Origin: Pseudothauera nasutitermitis
GTDB lineage: Bacteria; Pseudomonadota; Gammaproteobacteria; Burkholderiales; Rhodocyclaceae
Direction of reading: 5' to 3'
Length of the DNA stretch: 64,000 nt
Assembly: GCF_004801295.1 (NCBI RefSeq)
Contig: NZ_SSOC01000002.1
Span: 186,001 to 250,000 of the forward strand
The position numbers were made by a program, and so were the translations under genes. The first letter of the stretch is position 1; every line of letters starts with the position of its first letter. Below the pieces are notes generated by a model. The model saw nothing but the letters and a program-made list of their open reading frames with translations. It was not told the DNA's origin and made no database searches. Of this stretch, positions 8,916 through 18,773 are shown piece by piece.

Positions 8916-10037
8916 TCACATGCGCAGGCGCCCGGCGTAGCCGGTCATCTCCAGATAGCCCCGGCCGATCTCGCGGCCTCCCTCGAGCAGGCGCACGGCC
9001 CCCTCCCAATACACCGCCCCGGTCGAACGCCGGCTGTCGAGTTCCTGGTCGTCCATCAGCGGGACGATCTCGAACGCCCGCGCACGGCCCTCCCGCCCAT
9101 CCGTCACTTCCAGGCGCCAGGCCACCGGATAGCGTGCCCCCGTGCGCGGCGAACGCCAGTGGCGCGACGGGCTGAAGTGCACGGCCTGCTCGTCCAGCGC
9201 CTGCGCAGCTCCGTCCTGCCCGCGCAGCGTGCCGGCGGCCCACAGCGGCCGGCCGTCCTCAGCACGCATGCGAAAGGCCATCAACGCGCCGCCATCATGC
9301 AGATTGATACCGATCCAGTCCCAGCCGTGCGCCCCTGGCGGCATCAGGCCGCTCGACCATTCATGGTCCAGCCATGCGCTGCCAGCGACCTCCACTCGCC
9401 GCCCGCCCACTTCCAGCGTGCCGGACACTACCAGCTGCGGGCGGCTGTAGTAATGGCTGGCATGCGCAGGATCGGCATCCTTGCGGCTGAAGCCGTCTTC
9501 GCCATTGAGCATCGGCGGGCCGTCGGGCCGCAGGCGCAGATCGAAGGAGAAGGCCCCGTCGGCAGCCTGCGCGCGGTAGTGACCGTCTCCCCAGGCCAAG
9601 CTCCAGCCATCCACCCAGGCGTGCGTGCGCCCCTGCTCCACACCCGCCAACGGCGACAAGGCGCGCGCGGCGCGTTCCGCGGCCAGCAGGCGGCCGTGCG
9701 CCGGATCTGCCACCGCCGCATGGGCGAGGATCAACTGGGTGGGCGCGAAGCGGCTCGGGTTGTCCTCGCCGATGCGCGTACGCACGCGGAAAAAGGTGAT
9801 CTGGAAGCCACGCTGCGCGCCTTCCGCGTCTTCCAGCCAGCCGGTCACGTACCACCACTCGGTGCGAAAGTCCGGATGCGCCCCGCCATCCCGTGGAAAC
9901 GCCAGTTGATAACCTGGCAGAACCGGTGGATAGCCGGCCGGCTCCACATCGTCGCCGGCCCCTGCCCGCCCGGCGGCAAGCGCCAGCAGCATGCAGACCA
10001 GGCTGGCAAAGCACCTCCCCTCCATGCCTTTCTGCAT
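8916..10037 (-). CDS. AttH-like lipocalin-domain protein (carotenoid 1,2-hydratase family)
   Basis: A 373-aa exported protein with an N-terminal signal peptide (hydrophobic stretch ending AAGRAGAG). It belongs to the AttH/CrtC-like family of paired lipocalin-like beta-barrels; PDFRTEWWYVTGWL and the second-half SAWLDHEWSS and WDWIGINLHDGG are the recognisable blocks. It is coupled to the upstream permease gene by a TGATG overlap with GGAGG in front. In AttEFGH-type systems this protein accompanies an FtsX-type ABC exporter, probably handling a lipid or hydrophobic cargo. Despite the family name there are no carotenoid genes here, so a hydratase role is unlikely. Confidence 0.8.
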   Translation of the reverse strand: MQKGMEGRCFASLVCMLLALAAGRAGAGDDVEPAGYPPVLPGYQLAFPRDGGAHPDFRTEWWYVTGWLEDAEGAQRGFQITFFRVRTRIGEDNPSRFAPTQLILAHAAVADPAHGRLLAAERAARALSPLAGVEQGRTHAWVDGWSLAWGDGHYRAQAADGAFSFDLRLRPDGPPMLNGEDGFSRKDADPAHASHYYSRPQLVVSGTLEVGGRRVEVAGSAWLDHEWSSGLMPPGAHGWDWIGINLHDGGALMAFRMRAEDGRPLWAAGTLRGQDGAAQALDEQAVHFSPSRHWRSPRTGARYPVAWRLEVTDGREGRARAFEIVPLMDDQELDSRRSTGAVYWEGAVRLLEGGREIGRGYLEMTGYAGRLRM

Positions 10038-12540
10038 CACCAATCCTCCCGCACCGCGCGTACCGCCGCGGTGCGCATCGCGTGCGCCCCGGCCAGCCGC
10101 GCGGCAGCGGCGGCGAGCGCGATCAGCACGGCGGCAAAGATCGCCAGCCCACCCACCGGCACATGGAAATCCATGCTCCAGTGGAAGCTCTGCCGGTTGA
10201 TCACTTCCACCAGCACCCAGGCCACCGCGCCCCCGGCCAGCATACCCAGTGCCACGCCGAGCATGGCACCCAACGCGCCTTCCAGTGCCAGCAGGCGGCC
10301 GACCTCGGCACGCGTGAAACCCAGATGGCGCAGCATGCCGAACTCGCGCCGGCGCGCCGAGGCCAGCGCGGCGAAACTGGTGGCGATGCCGGCCAGGCCG
10401 ATCAGCACGGCCACCGCCTCCATCAGATAGGTCACCATGAAACTGCGGTCGAAAATGCGCAGGCTGAGCGCGCGAATTTCCCCGGCGCTGGATACGCGCA
10501 CCGTGCGCTCGCCGAACAGGTCGAGCAAGGCCTCCGCGATGCGCGCGGCATCGGCCTGCGGGGCAAGGCGGATGGCCAGATCGTTGACCCGGCGGTCGCC
10601 GCTGAGCGCCCGGTAGGTTTCCAGATCGACCGCCAGCGCACCATGCTGGCGGGCGTAATCGCGCCAGATGCCGGCCACCTCGAAACGCAGCAAGCGGCCG
10701 TCCAGCGGCACATCAATGGTGTCGCCCACATCCAATTCGAACAGATCCGCCACCGCCTCCGAGATCCACACCGGCGGGTCGGCACCCGGCCGCGCCGCGG
10801 CGATGCGCCCGGCCACCAGGGGCAGGTCGCCATCGGCAGAGATGGGCCGGGCGAGCAGCGTGACCGGCGCATGCCCCGGCGCCAGGCGGAGCTGGCGTGC
10901 GCGGATGGGCGCCTGCGCCGCGATGCCGGGCAAGGCCGCCACCCGCGCAAGCGCCTCGTCGTCCAGATAGCCGCTGGCCGCGGATGGCGAAGCCTGCAGG
11001 TACAGATCGGCCGGCAGCATGCGCGCCAGCCAGTCATCCAGCGAGACCCGGAAGGCCGCCACCATGATCGCCATGGCCACCGCCAGCGCCACGCTGGCCA
11101 CCACGCCCGCCACCGCCACGACGATCTGGCCGGGCGCGGCGCCCAGCCGTGCCCGCGCCAGCCGCCACGGCACCGCGCCGCTGCCCGCCGGCAGCCGCAC
11201 GGCCAGCGCGGCCACGCCGGGCAAGGCGAACAGCGCGGCGGCCAGGATGCAGGCCACCGCCGCATAACCGGCCACCGGCACGCCGCCCACCGGCGGCAAG
11301 GCGCACAACAGCACCGCCGCGACGACGCAGAACGCACAAGCGCCCCAGCGCGGATGCGCTTCCAGCGCCGTCTCGTCTGCCGCGCGCAGGGCGCGCGCGG
11401 GCACCAGACGCGCGGCATCGCGCGCCGGAATCCAGCTTCCCGCAAGCCCCGCAGCCACGCCCAGCGCGCCGTGGGCCAGGGCCAACCAGGGTTCGAAACG
11501 CAGCACCGGGCGCACCCCGTCGAAATAGCCCGCCCCCAGATCGCCGCCCACCAGGCGGAACGCCAGCGCCGCCAGGCCGTGGCCGAGCAGCACGCCGGCC
11601 ATGCCGCCGAGCAGTCCGAGCGCGGCGCCTTCTGCCAGCAATCCCCTGCGCAGTTCGGCGCGCGTCATCCCCAGCGCGCGCAGAAAGGCGAATTCCTGAC
11701 GGCGGCGGGCCACCGCGAGCATCTGCGAGGAAAACACCAGGAACACCCCGGTAAGCAACGCGATGGCCGCCAGCATGCCCAGGTTGACCCGATAGGCCCG
11801 CGACACCCCGCCGGCCTGCGCGGCAGCCGACTCGGGCGCCAGCACCTCGACGCCGGGCGGCAGCAGCGCGCCGAGCGCACGCCTTGCCGTCTCCCGCTCC
11901 ACGCCGGCGTGCAGGCGCAGTTCGATGCGGGTGATGCGTCCCACGTGGCCGAACAGGCGCTGCGCACCGGCGAGATCCATCACCGCCAGGGCCTGCCCGC
12001 TGCCCGCCCCCGGCACACCGCCGGAAACGCGCAGCACGTGCTCCGTGACGCCGCTCTGCACCGGCAGGCGGGCCGGCTGCTCCATGTCCAGCCCCAGCGC
12101 GGCGGCGGCCGCCGCGCTCAGGAAGATGCGGTCCGGCTCCAGCGCGGCGAACTGGCCGACCCCCTCGGCGGGCACCGGCAGCAGCGCCGGCTGCACCGCC
12201 GGCAGGCGGAAGATATCCACTCCCAGCACGCGCAGGCTGTCGTCGTGGCCGGGAAGGCGCGCGCGCACCTCCAGCACCGGACTGGCCGCGGCGACCTCCG
12301 GACGTACGGCCAACGCTGCGTACAGCGCGTCGTCGAAGCCCTCGCGCGGACCGACGACCTGCAGGTCGGCCTCGCCGGCCAGCAAGCGCAGGCCCCGCCC
12401 GAATTCGTCCAGCGCCGCGTCGTGGATCAACTGCACCGCCAGCCCCAGCGCCACCCCCAGGGCGATGGCCAGCAGCGACAACGATGCACCGAGCGGCCGC
12501 CGGCGCAGGCCGGCGACGAACAGCCGGCGCAGCGGCAAGC

Positions 12541-12544
<4 letters not shown>
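10037..12544 (-). CDS. FtsX/MacB-type ABC exporter permease (AttF/AttG-like)
   Basis: An 835-aa inner-membrane permease built from two FtsX repeats. There is an N-terminal membrane helix, a large periplasmic domain, three helices (around ALLTGVFLVFSSQMLAVA), a middle helix cluster, a second periplasmic domain, and a final three-helix FtsX unit ending in REDW. The GTG at 12544 overlaps the TGA of the ATPase gene (GTGA) and has GGAGAGGAGG just upstream, which decides this start; the longer frame to 13240 only shadows the ATPase gene. It works with the adjacent ATPase and AttH-like protein. Confidence 0.85.
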
Positions 12545-13221
<677 letters not shown>

Positions 13222-13280
13222 GGCAGACAGACCCGCGCACAGGCCGGAAAGTGCCGGCGCACGCTTTGGCTTATACTCCG

Positions 13281-13315
13281 GGCGGCCCGCGTCCTCCAAG
13301 CGGGCCGCCGTTTTT
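13281..13315 (+). terminator. Terminator-like hairpin directly in front of hpnC
   Basis: Perfect 10-base arms (13281-13290 and 13300-13309) with a 9-base loop are followed by G and five Ts (13311-13315), then the hpnC ATG 11 bases later. A TATACT -10-like box lies just upstream (13272-13277). It looks like an intrinsic terminator acting on plus-strand read-through, or an attenuator or 5'-end hairpin of the hpn mRNA. hpnC has no Shine-Dalgarno sequence in the remaining leader. Confidence 0.6.
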
Positions 13316-13326
13316 CGCCCACCTCC

Positions 13327-14160
13327 ATGCCCGTCGACCACTACGAGAACTTTCCCGTCGCGTCCTGGCTGTTGCCCGCCCGCCTGCGCGAGCCGGTGGA
13401 GGCCATCTACGCCTTCGCGCGCGGCGCCGACGACGTGGCCGACGAAGGCGACGCGGCGCCGGCCGAGCGCCTCGCGCGGCTGGACGACTACCGCGCCGGG
13501 CTGGCGGCCATCGCCGCCGGCGAACCCTGTCCGGTCGCCGCGCTGGCGCCGATGTTCGAGCGCCTGGCGCGCAACGTGCGCGCCTTCGATCTGCCCTTGG
13601 GGCTGTTCCACGATCTGCTCGACGCCTTCGCGCAGGACGTGGTGAAGAAGCGCTACGCCGATTTCGCCGAACTCGCCGACTATTGCCACCGCTCGGCCAA
13701 CCCGGTCGGCCGTCTGCTGCTGCGCCTGTACCGCGTGGAGGATGCCGAGGCGCTGGCGCAGTCGGACCGCATCTGCAGCGCGCTGCAACTGATCAACTTC
13801 TGGCAGGATGCGGGCGTCGACCGCGCCAAGGGGCGCATCTATCTGCCCGCAGACGAAATGGCGCGCTTCGGCGTCACCGAAACCGCCATCGGGCACGGCA
13901 CGGTGGACGCGCCCTGGCGCGCGTTGATGGACTTCCAGGTGCAACGCGCGCGCGCCATGATGCGCGCGGGCGCCCCGCTCGCCCGCCGCCTGCCGGGGCG
14001 CATCGGCTGGGAGCTGCGCCTGATCGTGCTGGGCGGCCTGCGCATCCTGGAAGGCATCGAAGCGGTGGGCTACGACGTATTCACCCGCCGCCCCAGATTG
14101 CACAAGAACGACGGCTTACGGCTCGCCTGGCGCGCCCTGAACTACCAAAGGCATACATGA
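13327..14160 (+). CDS. hpnC: Hydroxysqualene synthase HpnC
   Basis: Converts presqualene diphosphate to hydroxysqualene in the three-enzyme bacterial route to squalene. It is 277 aa with the isoprenoid synthase fold. The first Asp-rich site is GADDVADEGD; the second is the unusual NFWQDAGVD typical of HpnC, which handles hydroxylation rather than the condensation done by HpnD. The start MPVDHYENFPVASWLL fits the family. Its stop overlaps the hpnD start (ATGA). It is the first gene of hpnCDE. Confidence 0.93.
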   Translation: MPVDHYENFPVASWLLPARLREPVEAIYAFARGADDVADEGDAAPAERLARLDDYRAGLAAIAAGEPCPVAALAPMFERLARNVRAFDLPLGLFHDLLDAFAQDVVKKRYADFAELADYCHRSANPVGRLLLRLYRVEDAEALAQSDRICSALQLINFWQDAGVDRAKGRIYLPADEMARFGVTETAIGHGTVDAPWRALMDFQVQRARAMMRAGAPLARRLPGRIGWELRLIVLGGLRILEGIEAVGYDVFTRRPRLHKNDGLRLAWRALNYQRHT

Positions 14161-14990
14161 ATCCGCACGCCTACTGCCAGGACAAGGCCGCGCAAAGCGG
14201 CTCCAGCTTCTACTATAGCTTCCTCTTCCTGCCGACCGGGCGCCGCCAGGCGATCACCGCGCTGTACGCCTTCTGCCGCGAGGTGGACGACGTGGTGGAC
14301 GAATGCCACGACCTGTCGCTGGCGCAGACCAAGCTCGACTGGTGGCGGCAGGAAGTCGGCCGGATCTACGACGGCCAGCCCACCCATCCGGTCGGCCTCG
14401 CGCTGCGCGACGTGCTGCAGCACTTCGACCTGCCGCGCGAGCAACTGCTGGAAATCATCGACGGCATGGCGATGGACCTGCAGCAGACCCGCTACCTCGA
14501 CTTCAAGGGCCTGCAGCTCTACTGCTACCGCGTGGCCAGCGTGGTCGGCCTGCTGGCCGCCGAGATCTTCGGCTACAGCGATCGCGCCACGCTCAAGTAC
14601 GCGCACGACCTCGGCATGGCCCTCCAGCTCACCAACATCATCCGCGACGTCGGCGAGGACGCCCGGCGCGGGCGTATCTACCTGCCCATCGAGGATCTGC
14701 AGCGCTTCAACGTGCCGGCCGCCGACATCCTCGAAGGCCGCCACGGCGACAACTTCCGCGCGCTGATGGAATTCCAGGCGGAGCGCGCCCGCCAGTACTA
14801 CGCCCAGGCCTTCACCCAGTTGCCGGCGGTCGATCGCAAGAGCCAGCGCCCCGGGCTGGTGATGGCGGCCATCTATCGCGCGCTGCTCGAAGAGATCGCC
14901 CGCGACGGCTTCCTGGTGCTCGACCGGCGCACCTCGCTGACGCCGCTGCGCAAGCTGTGGATCGCCTGGCGCACCTGGATCAAGGCTTGA
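14157..14990 (+). CDS. hpnD: Presqualene diphosphate synthase HpnD
   Basis: Condenses two farnesyl diphosphates to presqualene diphosphate. It is 277 aa, a paralogue of HpnC. Both classical Asp-rich metal sites are intact: CREVDDVVDE near residue 45 and IIRDVGEDARRGR near residue 160. The start overlaps the hpnC stop by 4 bp and hpnE begins 7 bp after its end, so the three are one translational unit. No squalene-hopene cyclase is in the window, so the final product (hopanoid or other) cannot be told from here. Confidence 0.95.
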   Translation: MNPHAYCQDKAAQSGSSFYYSFLFLPTGRRQAITALYAFCREVDDVVDECHDLSLAQTKLDWWRQEVGRIYDGQPTHPVGLALRDVLQHFDLPREQLLEIIDGMAMDLQQTRYLDFKGLQLYCYRVASVVGLLAAEIFGYSDRATLKYAHDLGMALQLTNIIRDVGEDARRGRIYLPIEDLQRFNVPAADILEGRHGDNFRALMEFQAERARQYYAQAFTQLPAVDRKSQRPGLVMAAIYRALLEEIARDGFLVLDRRTSLTPLRKLWIAWRTWIKA

Positions 14991-14997
14991 GAAACCG

Positions 14998-16308
14998 ATG
15001 AACGCGCACCCCGTCGCCATCATCGGAGCCGGCTACGCGGGCCTGGCCTGCGCGGTGGAGCTCGCCCGCCGCGGCATCCAGGTCACCGTGTTCGAGCGCT
15101 CGCACACCCTGGGCGGCCGCGCCCGCGTGGTCGCCAAGGACGGCCACCGCTTCGACAACGGCCAGCACATCCTGCTCGGCGCGTACACCGAACTGACCCG
15201 CCTGCTGCGCACCACCGGCGTCTCGCCGAAGACCCTGGAACATCTGCCGCTGCTGCTGCACGTACCCGGCGCCCTGCACCTGCAGGCCGTCCGCCTGCCC
15301 GCGCCGCTGCACCTGGCCGTGGGCCTGCTGCGCGCGCACGGGCTGAGCTGGGCGGACCGCCTGGCGGTGATCCGCCTGATGCGCTGGCTGAAGAAGCGTG
15401 CCTGGCGCGTCGAACCCACGCTGAACGTATCCACCCTGCTGCAGCTGACCCGGCAGACCAGTGCCACCACCCGGCTGATCTGGGCGCCGCTGTGCGTCGC
15501 CGCGCTCAACACCCCGGTGGCCGAGGCTTCCGCGCAGATCTTCGCCAATGTGCTGCGCGACAGCCTGGGTGCCGACGCCACGGCCAGCGAACTGCTGATC
15601 CCGCGCATCGACCTCTCCGAACTCTTCCCCGTGCCCGCCGCGCGTTTTCTCGCCGTACGGCGCGGCAAACTGCGCACCGGCACGGCGGTCGAGGGCATCC
15701 GCCGCGAGGGCGGGCTGTTCTATCTGACCGGGGACCCGGCCAGCACCGGCTACCGCCAGGTCGTCATCGCCACCGCGCCCCACCACGCCGGCGCCCTGCT
15801 CGCCTCTACCGGCCATTGCGTGCGGCTCGCAGCGCAGATCGACACCCTGCCGGCCGAACCCATCGTCACCGTGTATCTCGCCCTGGGCGACACGGTGCAC
15901 CTGCCGCACGCCATGATCGGCTTGTCCCGCGGCCCGGCGCAGTGGGCCTTCGATCGCGGCCGCCTGGGCGGGCGCGTCGGCCTGCTGGCCTGCGTGATCA
16001 GCGCACGCGGCGCGCACGAACAGTTGTCGCGCGAGGAACTGATCCTGGCGGTGCACAAGCAATTGGAGGACGAACTGGGGCGACGCCTGCCGACACCCCA
16101 GTGGAGCCAGGCAATCACCGAGAAACGCGCCACCTTCGCCTGCCGGCCGGGTCTGACGCGTCCGGGGCACCGCACGCCGCTGGCCGGTCTGTGGCTGGCC
16201 GGGGACTATCTGGAATCGCCCTACCCGGCGACGCTGGAATCCGCAGTGCGTTCCGGGGTGGACGCGGCCGCCCACGTACTGCGCCACGCGCAGCAGAACG
16301 GCGACTGA
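14998..16308 (+). CDS. hpnE: Hydroxysqualene dehydroxylase HpnE
   Basis: FAD-dependent enzyme of the phytoene-desaturase/amine-oxidase superfamily that reduces hydroxysqualene to squalene, finishing the HpnCDE route. It is 436 aa. The N-terminal dinucleotide-binding motif is AIIGAGYAGLACAVEL, followed by the ERSHTLGGRAR stretch; near the C-terminus LAGLWLAGDYLE forms the second FAD contact region. It follows hpnD after 7 bp, ends next to the convergent HAD-like gene, and has no terminator between them. Confidence 0.93.
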   Translation: MNAHPVAIIGAGYAGLACAVELARRGIQVTVFERSHTLGGRARVVAKDGHRFDNGQHILLGAYTELTRLLRTTGVSPKTLEHLPLLLHVPGALHLQAVRLPAPLHLAVGLLRAHGLSWADRLAVIRLMRWLKKRAWRVEPTLNVSTLLQLTRQTSATTRLIWAPLCVAALNTPVAEASAQIFANVLRDSLGADATASELLIPRIDLSELFPVPAARFLAVRRGKLRTGTAVEGIRREGGLFYLTGDPASTGYRQVVIATAPHHAGALLASTGHCVRLAAQIDTLPAEPIVTVYLALGDTVHLPHAMIGLSRGPAQWAFDRGRLGGRVGLLACVISARGAHEQLSREELILAVHKQLEDELGRRLPTPQWSQAITEKRATFACRPGLTRPGHRTPLAGLWLAGDYLESPYPATLESAVRSGVDAAAHVLRHAQQNGD

Positions 16309-16313
16309 GGCAA

Positions 16314-16811
16314 TCAGGCCCAGCGCAGCGCGTGCGGGGGGGGCTGGATCTCCGGGGCGCCGCTGCGGAACGCGGTGAGCATGCGGCGCAGCGCGCCGGC
16401 ATCCTCTTCGGTGAAACCGCGCTTGAAATCAGTGAGGATCAGCCGCGAGCGGGTCATCCAGTTGCCCGGTGCGTCATCCAGCGCACACCAGGCCGAGGTG
16501 GCGATGTCAGCCTCGTGCTGGGACAGCCAGAGCATGGCCTCGCGCTCGCGCAGGCCGTGCAGCTCCACGCCCTTCTTGGGAATCATGTGCGGCGTGGCGC
16601 CGATCACGCGCGTGCGCACGTCCTCGGAGAAACGCGCCACCAGCTTGGACATGGAGAACAGCATGCGCCAGTCCGAGGCGATGACGATGCGCACCTCCTC
16701 GAACTCGCGCACCACCTCCTCGATGGCCGGCAGGCAGCGAAAGTCCTCGACCTCCCCCCACGGATGGGTGACGCCGTCGAAATCCATGAAAATGTAGCTG
16801 TATTTGCTCAT
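16314..16811 (-). CDS. HAD-like hydrolase-fold protein
   Basis: A 165-aa protein with the HAD motif I FMDFDGVTHP at residues 8-17, then IASDWRM (motif II position) and a later LDDAPGNW. This pattern resembles the small HAD domain family first described in Swiss-army-knife RNA repair proteins, but no repair partners are adjacent. The start is taken at MSKYSYIF (16811); the longer frame to 16883 would cover the fabI promoter region. Substrate unknown. It is divergent from fabI. Confidence 0.7.
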   Translation of the reverse strand: MSKYSYIFMDFDGVTHPWGEVEDFRCLPAIEEVVREFEEVRIVIASDWRMLFSMSKLVARFSEDVRTRVIGATPHMIPKKGVELHGLREREAMLWLSQHEADIATSAWCALDDAPGNWMTRSRLILTDFKRGFTEEDAGALRRMLTAFRSGAPEIQPPPHALRWA

Positions 16812-16830
16812 CGCCGCGTGTAAAACATGC

Positions 16831-16969
16831 TGCAGTGCATGCCCGGATGGTTCATAGATGCTGCGATGCAGAATATACTGCAATCGTCCAACGGCAAAGC
16901 AGATTCACTGCATATCGAACGATGTAGTGTTCTCGCTGTAATGTCCGCGTGCTGAAATCCCGCACTGCA
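16831..16969. promoter_or_regulatory. Cluster of four ACTGCA repeats between HAD gene and fabI
   Basis: In this 187-bp AT-richer gap the hexamer ACTGCA occurs at 16877, 16917 and 16964 on the plus strand and at 16831-16836 on the minus strand. Three of the four read CACTGCA. One copy overlaps the proposed fabI -10 box. The spacing and number suggest operator sites for an unidentified regulator. Confidence 0.4.
16851..16879 (+). promoter_or_regulatory. Probable fabI promoter
   Basis: A TTCATA -35-like box (16851-16856), a 17-bp spacer and a TATACT -10 box (16874-16879). This gives a start near 16886 and a leader of about 113 nt before fabI. The -10 box shares bases with an ACTGCA repeat. Confidence 0.5.
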
Positions 16970-16998
16970 ACGAACATGCACTCAACCAGGAGCCTCAT

Positions 16999-17781
16999 AT
17001 GTCGTCCCCGATCATCAACCTGGAAGGCAAGGTCGGCCTGATCACCGGCATCGCCAACGAAAAATCCATCTCCACCGGCGTCGCCGAAGCCTGCGCCGAG
17101 GCCGGCGCCAAGCTGGTCATCACCTACCAGAACGACAAGACCCGCGCCTTCATCGAGCCGATCATCAACCGCCTCGGCATCGAGGACGTGTATCTGATGG
17201 ATGTGACCCGCACGGAGACCATCCAGGAAGTGTTCGCCAACATCGAGCAGCGCCACGGCAAGCTCGACTTCGCCATCCACAGCATGGCCTTCGCCAAGCG
17301 CGACGACCTGCACGGCCGCGTGGTCGACACCTCGGCCGACGGCTTCGCCCTGGCCATGGACGTTTCCACCCACTCCTTCGTGCGCCTGGCCAAGTACGCC
17401 GAGCCGCTGCTGGAAAAGGCCGGCGGCGGTTCGCTGGTCACCATGACCTATCTGGGCTCGGAAAAGGTCATCCCCAACTACGGCGTGATGGGCCTGTGCA
17501 AGGCTGCGCTGGAAGCCGCCACCCGCTATCTGGCCGCCGAACTGGGCAGCAAGAACATCCGCGTGAATGCCGTGTCGCCCGGCCCGCTGATGACCCGCGC
17601 GGCTTCCGGCATCGCCGGCTTCGACGGGCTGATGGCCGCCGCCGTGGAGCGCTCGCCGCTGCACAGCCTGGTGACCCCGGAAGACATCGGCGCGCTGACC
17701 GCCTTCCTGGTCTCCGATGCCGGCCGCCGCATCAGCGGCGGCGTACACTTCGTGGACGCCGGTTACAACATCGTCGGCTGA
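16999..17781 (+). CDS. fabI: Enoyl-ACP reductase (NADH)
   Basis: Reduces the trans-2-enoyl-ACP in the last step of each fatty acid elongation cycle; target of triclosan-type inhibitors in other bacteria. It is a 260-aa short-chain dehydrogenase. The glycine motif GLITGIANEKSI is the FabI-type variant, and the catalytic Tyr/Lys pair lies in MTYLGSEKVIPNYGVMGLCKAALE-like sequence with the FabI YX6K spacing. AGGAG lies 9-10 bases before the ATG. Followed after 25 bp by a small kinase-fold gene. Confidence 0.96.
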   Translation: MSSPIINLEGKVGLITGIANEKSISTGVAEACAEAGAKLVITYQNDKTRAFIEPIINRLGIEDVYLMDVTRTETIQEVFANIEQRHGKLDFAIHSMAFAKRDDLHGRVVDTSADGFALAMDVSTHSFVRLAKYAEPLLEKAGGGSLVTMTYLGSEKVIPNYGVMGLCKAALEAATRYLAAELGSKNIRVNAVSPGPLMTRAASGIAGFDGLMAAAVERSPLHSLVTPEDIGALTAFLVSDAGRRISGGVHFVDAGYNIVG

Positions 17782-17806
17782 AGCAGGCCGTCCGGAGGGC
17801 TCACGC

Positions 17807-18403
17807 ATGATCGATCTTGCCGAGGCACGCGCCAGGCTGGGACGAGAATGCGTGACGCTCCCCGACCCGGTGCCGGCCCATCCGCTGCTCGACGGCAAGC
17901 AGGAGATCGGCCGGGGCGAGTACTCCATCGTGCTCGACAAGGGCGATGGCGAGCGGGTCTACAAGGTGATCAGCTCGCCGGCGGACTATTTCCTGTACAC
18001 CGCCGAAGACCGCCCGCGCGGCCCGCATTTCCCGATCGTGTACGCCGATCACGGCATCATCGGCCGCGCCAGTTCCGGCTACCCCTTCCATCTGATCGAG
18101 ATGGAGCGCCTGTACCCGCTGCAGGAAGATACCCAGGCCGCCGCGCTGGCCTCCCGGCTCATCGAGTTCTACTGGGCCTCGTGCCAGCAGTGGAGCCGGC
18201 TGGGCATGGACATGGGGCGCATCGCCCTGCACAACCTCACGGTCAATCCGCTCGACGTCTCGGAGAGCATGAAGCAGTCGCTCAAGGCGCTGTCGGACTT
18301 CGTCGAGGAATACCAGGTGCTGCCGGACATCCTCAACACCAACAACCTGATGATGCGCAAGGACGGCACGCTGGTGTTCTCCGACCCGGTGTTCATCGCC
18401 TGA
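17807..18403 (+). CDS. Small protein with kinase-fold catalytic motifs
   Basis: A 198-aa protein I cannot name. All key positions of the protein-kinase/aminoglycoside-kinase fold can be picked out: a glycine loop GRGEYS (35-40), a Lys in VYKVIS (K53), acidic residues in LIEMERL (about 97-103), a catalytic-loop-like PDILNTNN (D164, N169), and a metal-binding SDP (D193). The protein ends just after the last motif, so the usual C-lobe is almost absent. CGGAGGG precedes the ATG. Being 25 bp after fabI it is probably co-transcribed. Alternatives: an inactive kinase relative or a phage-derived small kinase. Confidence 0.6.
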   Translation: MIDLAEARARLGRECVTLPDPVPAHPLLDGKQEIGRGEYSIVLDKGDGERVYKVISSPADYFLYTAEDRPRGPHFPIVYADHGIIGRASSGYPFHLIEMERLYPLQEDTQAAALASRLIEFYWASCQQWSRLGMDMGRIALHNLTVNPLDVSESMKQSLKALSDFVEEYQVLPDILNTNNLMMRKDGTLVFSDPVFIA

Positions 18404-18420
18404 ACCCGGCGCCAGCGCGC

Positions 18421-18747
18421 TCAGTGCAAGGTGTGCACGCGGCGGTGCGCGCTGACATCCAGCATCACCACCTCCTGCCCGTTCAGCATCAGCGAGCCGC
18501 GATGGCGGTCCACCCCGCTGTCGGAATACTCGAAGTCATACACCCGCGCCAGGGTCGCGCGCCCCTGCTCGTCGCGGTCCAGACGCAGCGAACGGCAGGC
18601 CACCGTCTCGTCGAGCAATTGCACGCCCTCGCGCTGGCAGGCCGCGCGCGCGCCGCGCATGGCGGCCTCGCGCGCTTTCAGGCTGGCGAGCCAGAACCAC
18701 GCGAGGCCGCCGAGCAGGATCAATGCGGAGAGTTCGAATCCGGACAT
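18421..18747 (-). CDS. DUF3301 family membrane-anchored protein
   Basis: A 108-aa protein: one N-terminal membrane helix (about residues 4-24, LSALILLGGLAWFWL), then a charged soluble part with CQREGVQLLDETVACRSLRL and YDFEYSDSGVDRHRGSL, the conserved pattern of DUF3301 proteins. Function unknown. The start at 18747 is chosen because the helix begins there; the long frame upstream lies antisense to nothing but is out of frame with pitA. It sits 26 bp after pitA on the same strand. Confidence 0.75.
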   Translation of the reverse strand: MSGFELSALILLGGLAWFWLASLKAREAAMRGARAACQREGVQLLDETVACRSLRLDRDEQGRATLARVYDFEYSDSGVDRHRGSLMLNGQEVVMLDVSAHRRVHTLH

Positions 18748-18773
18748 GGCCGGCATGATACGCGCAACGCGCG

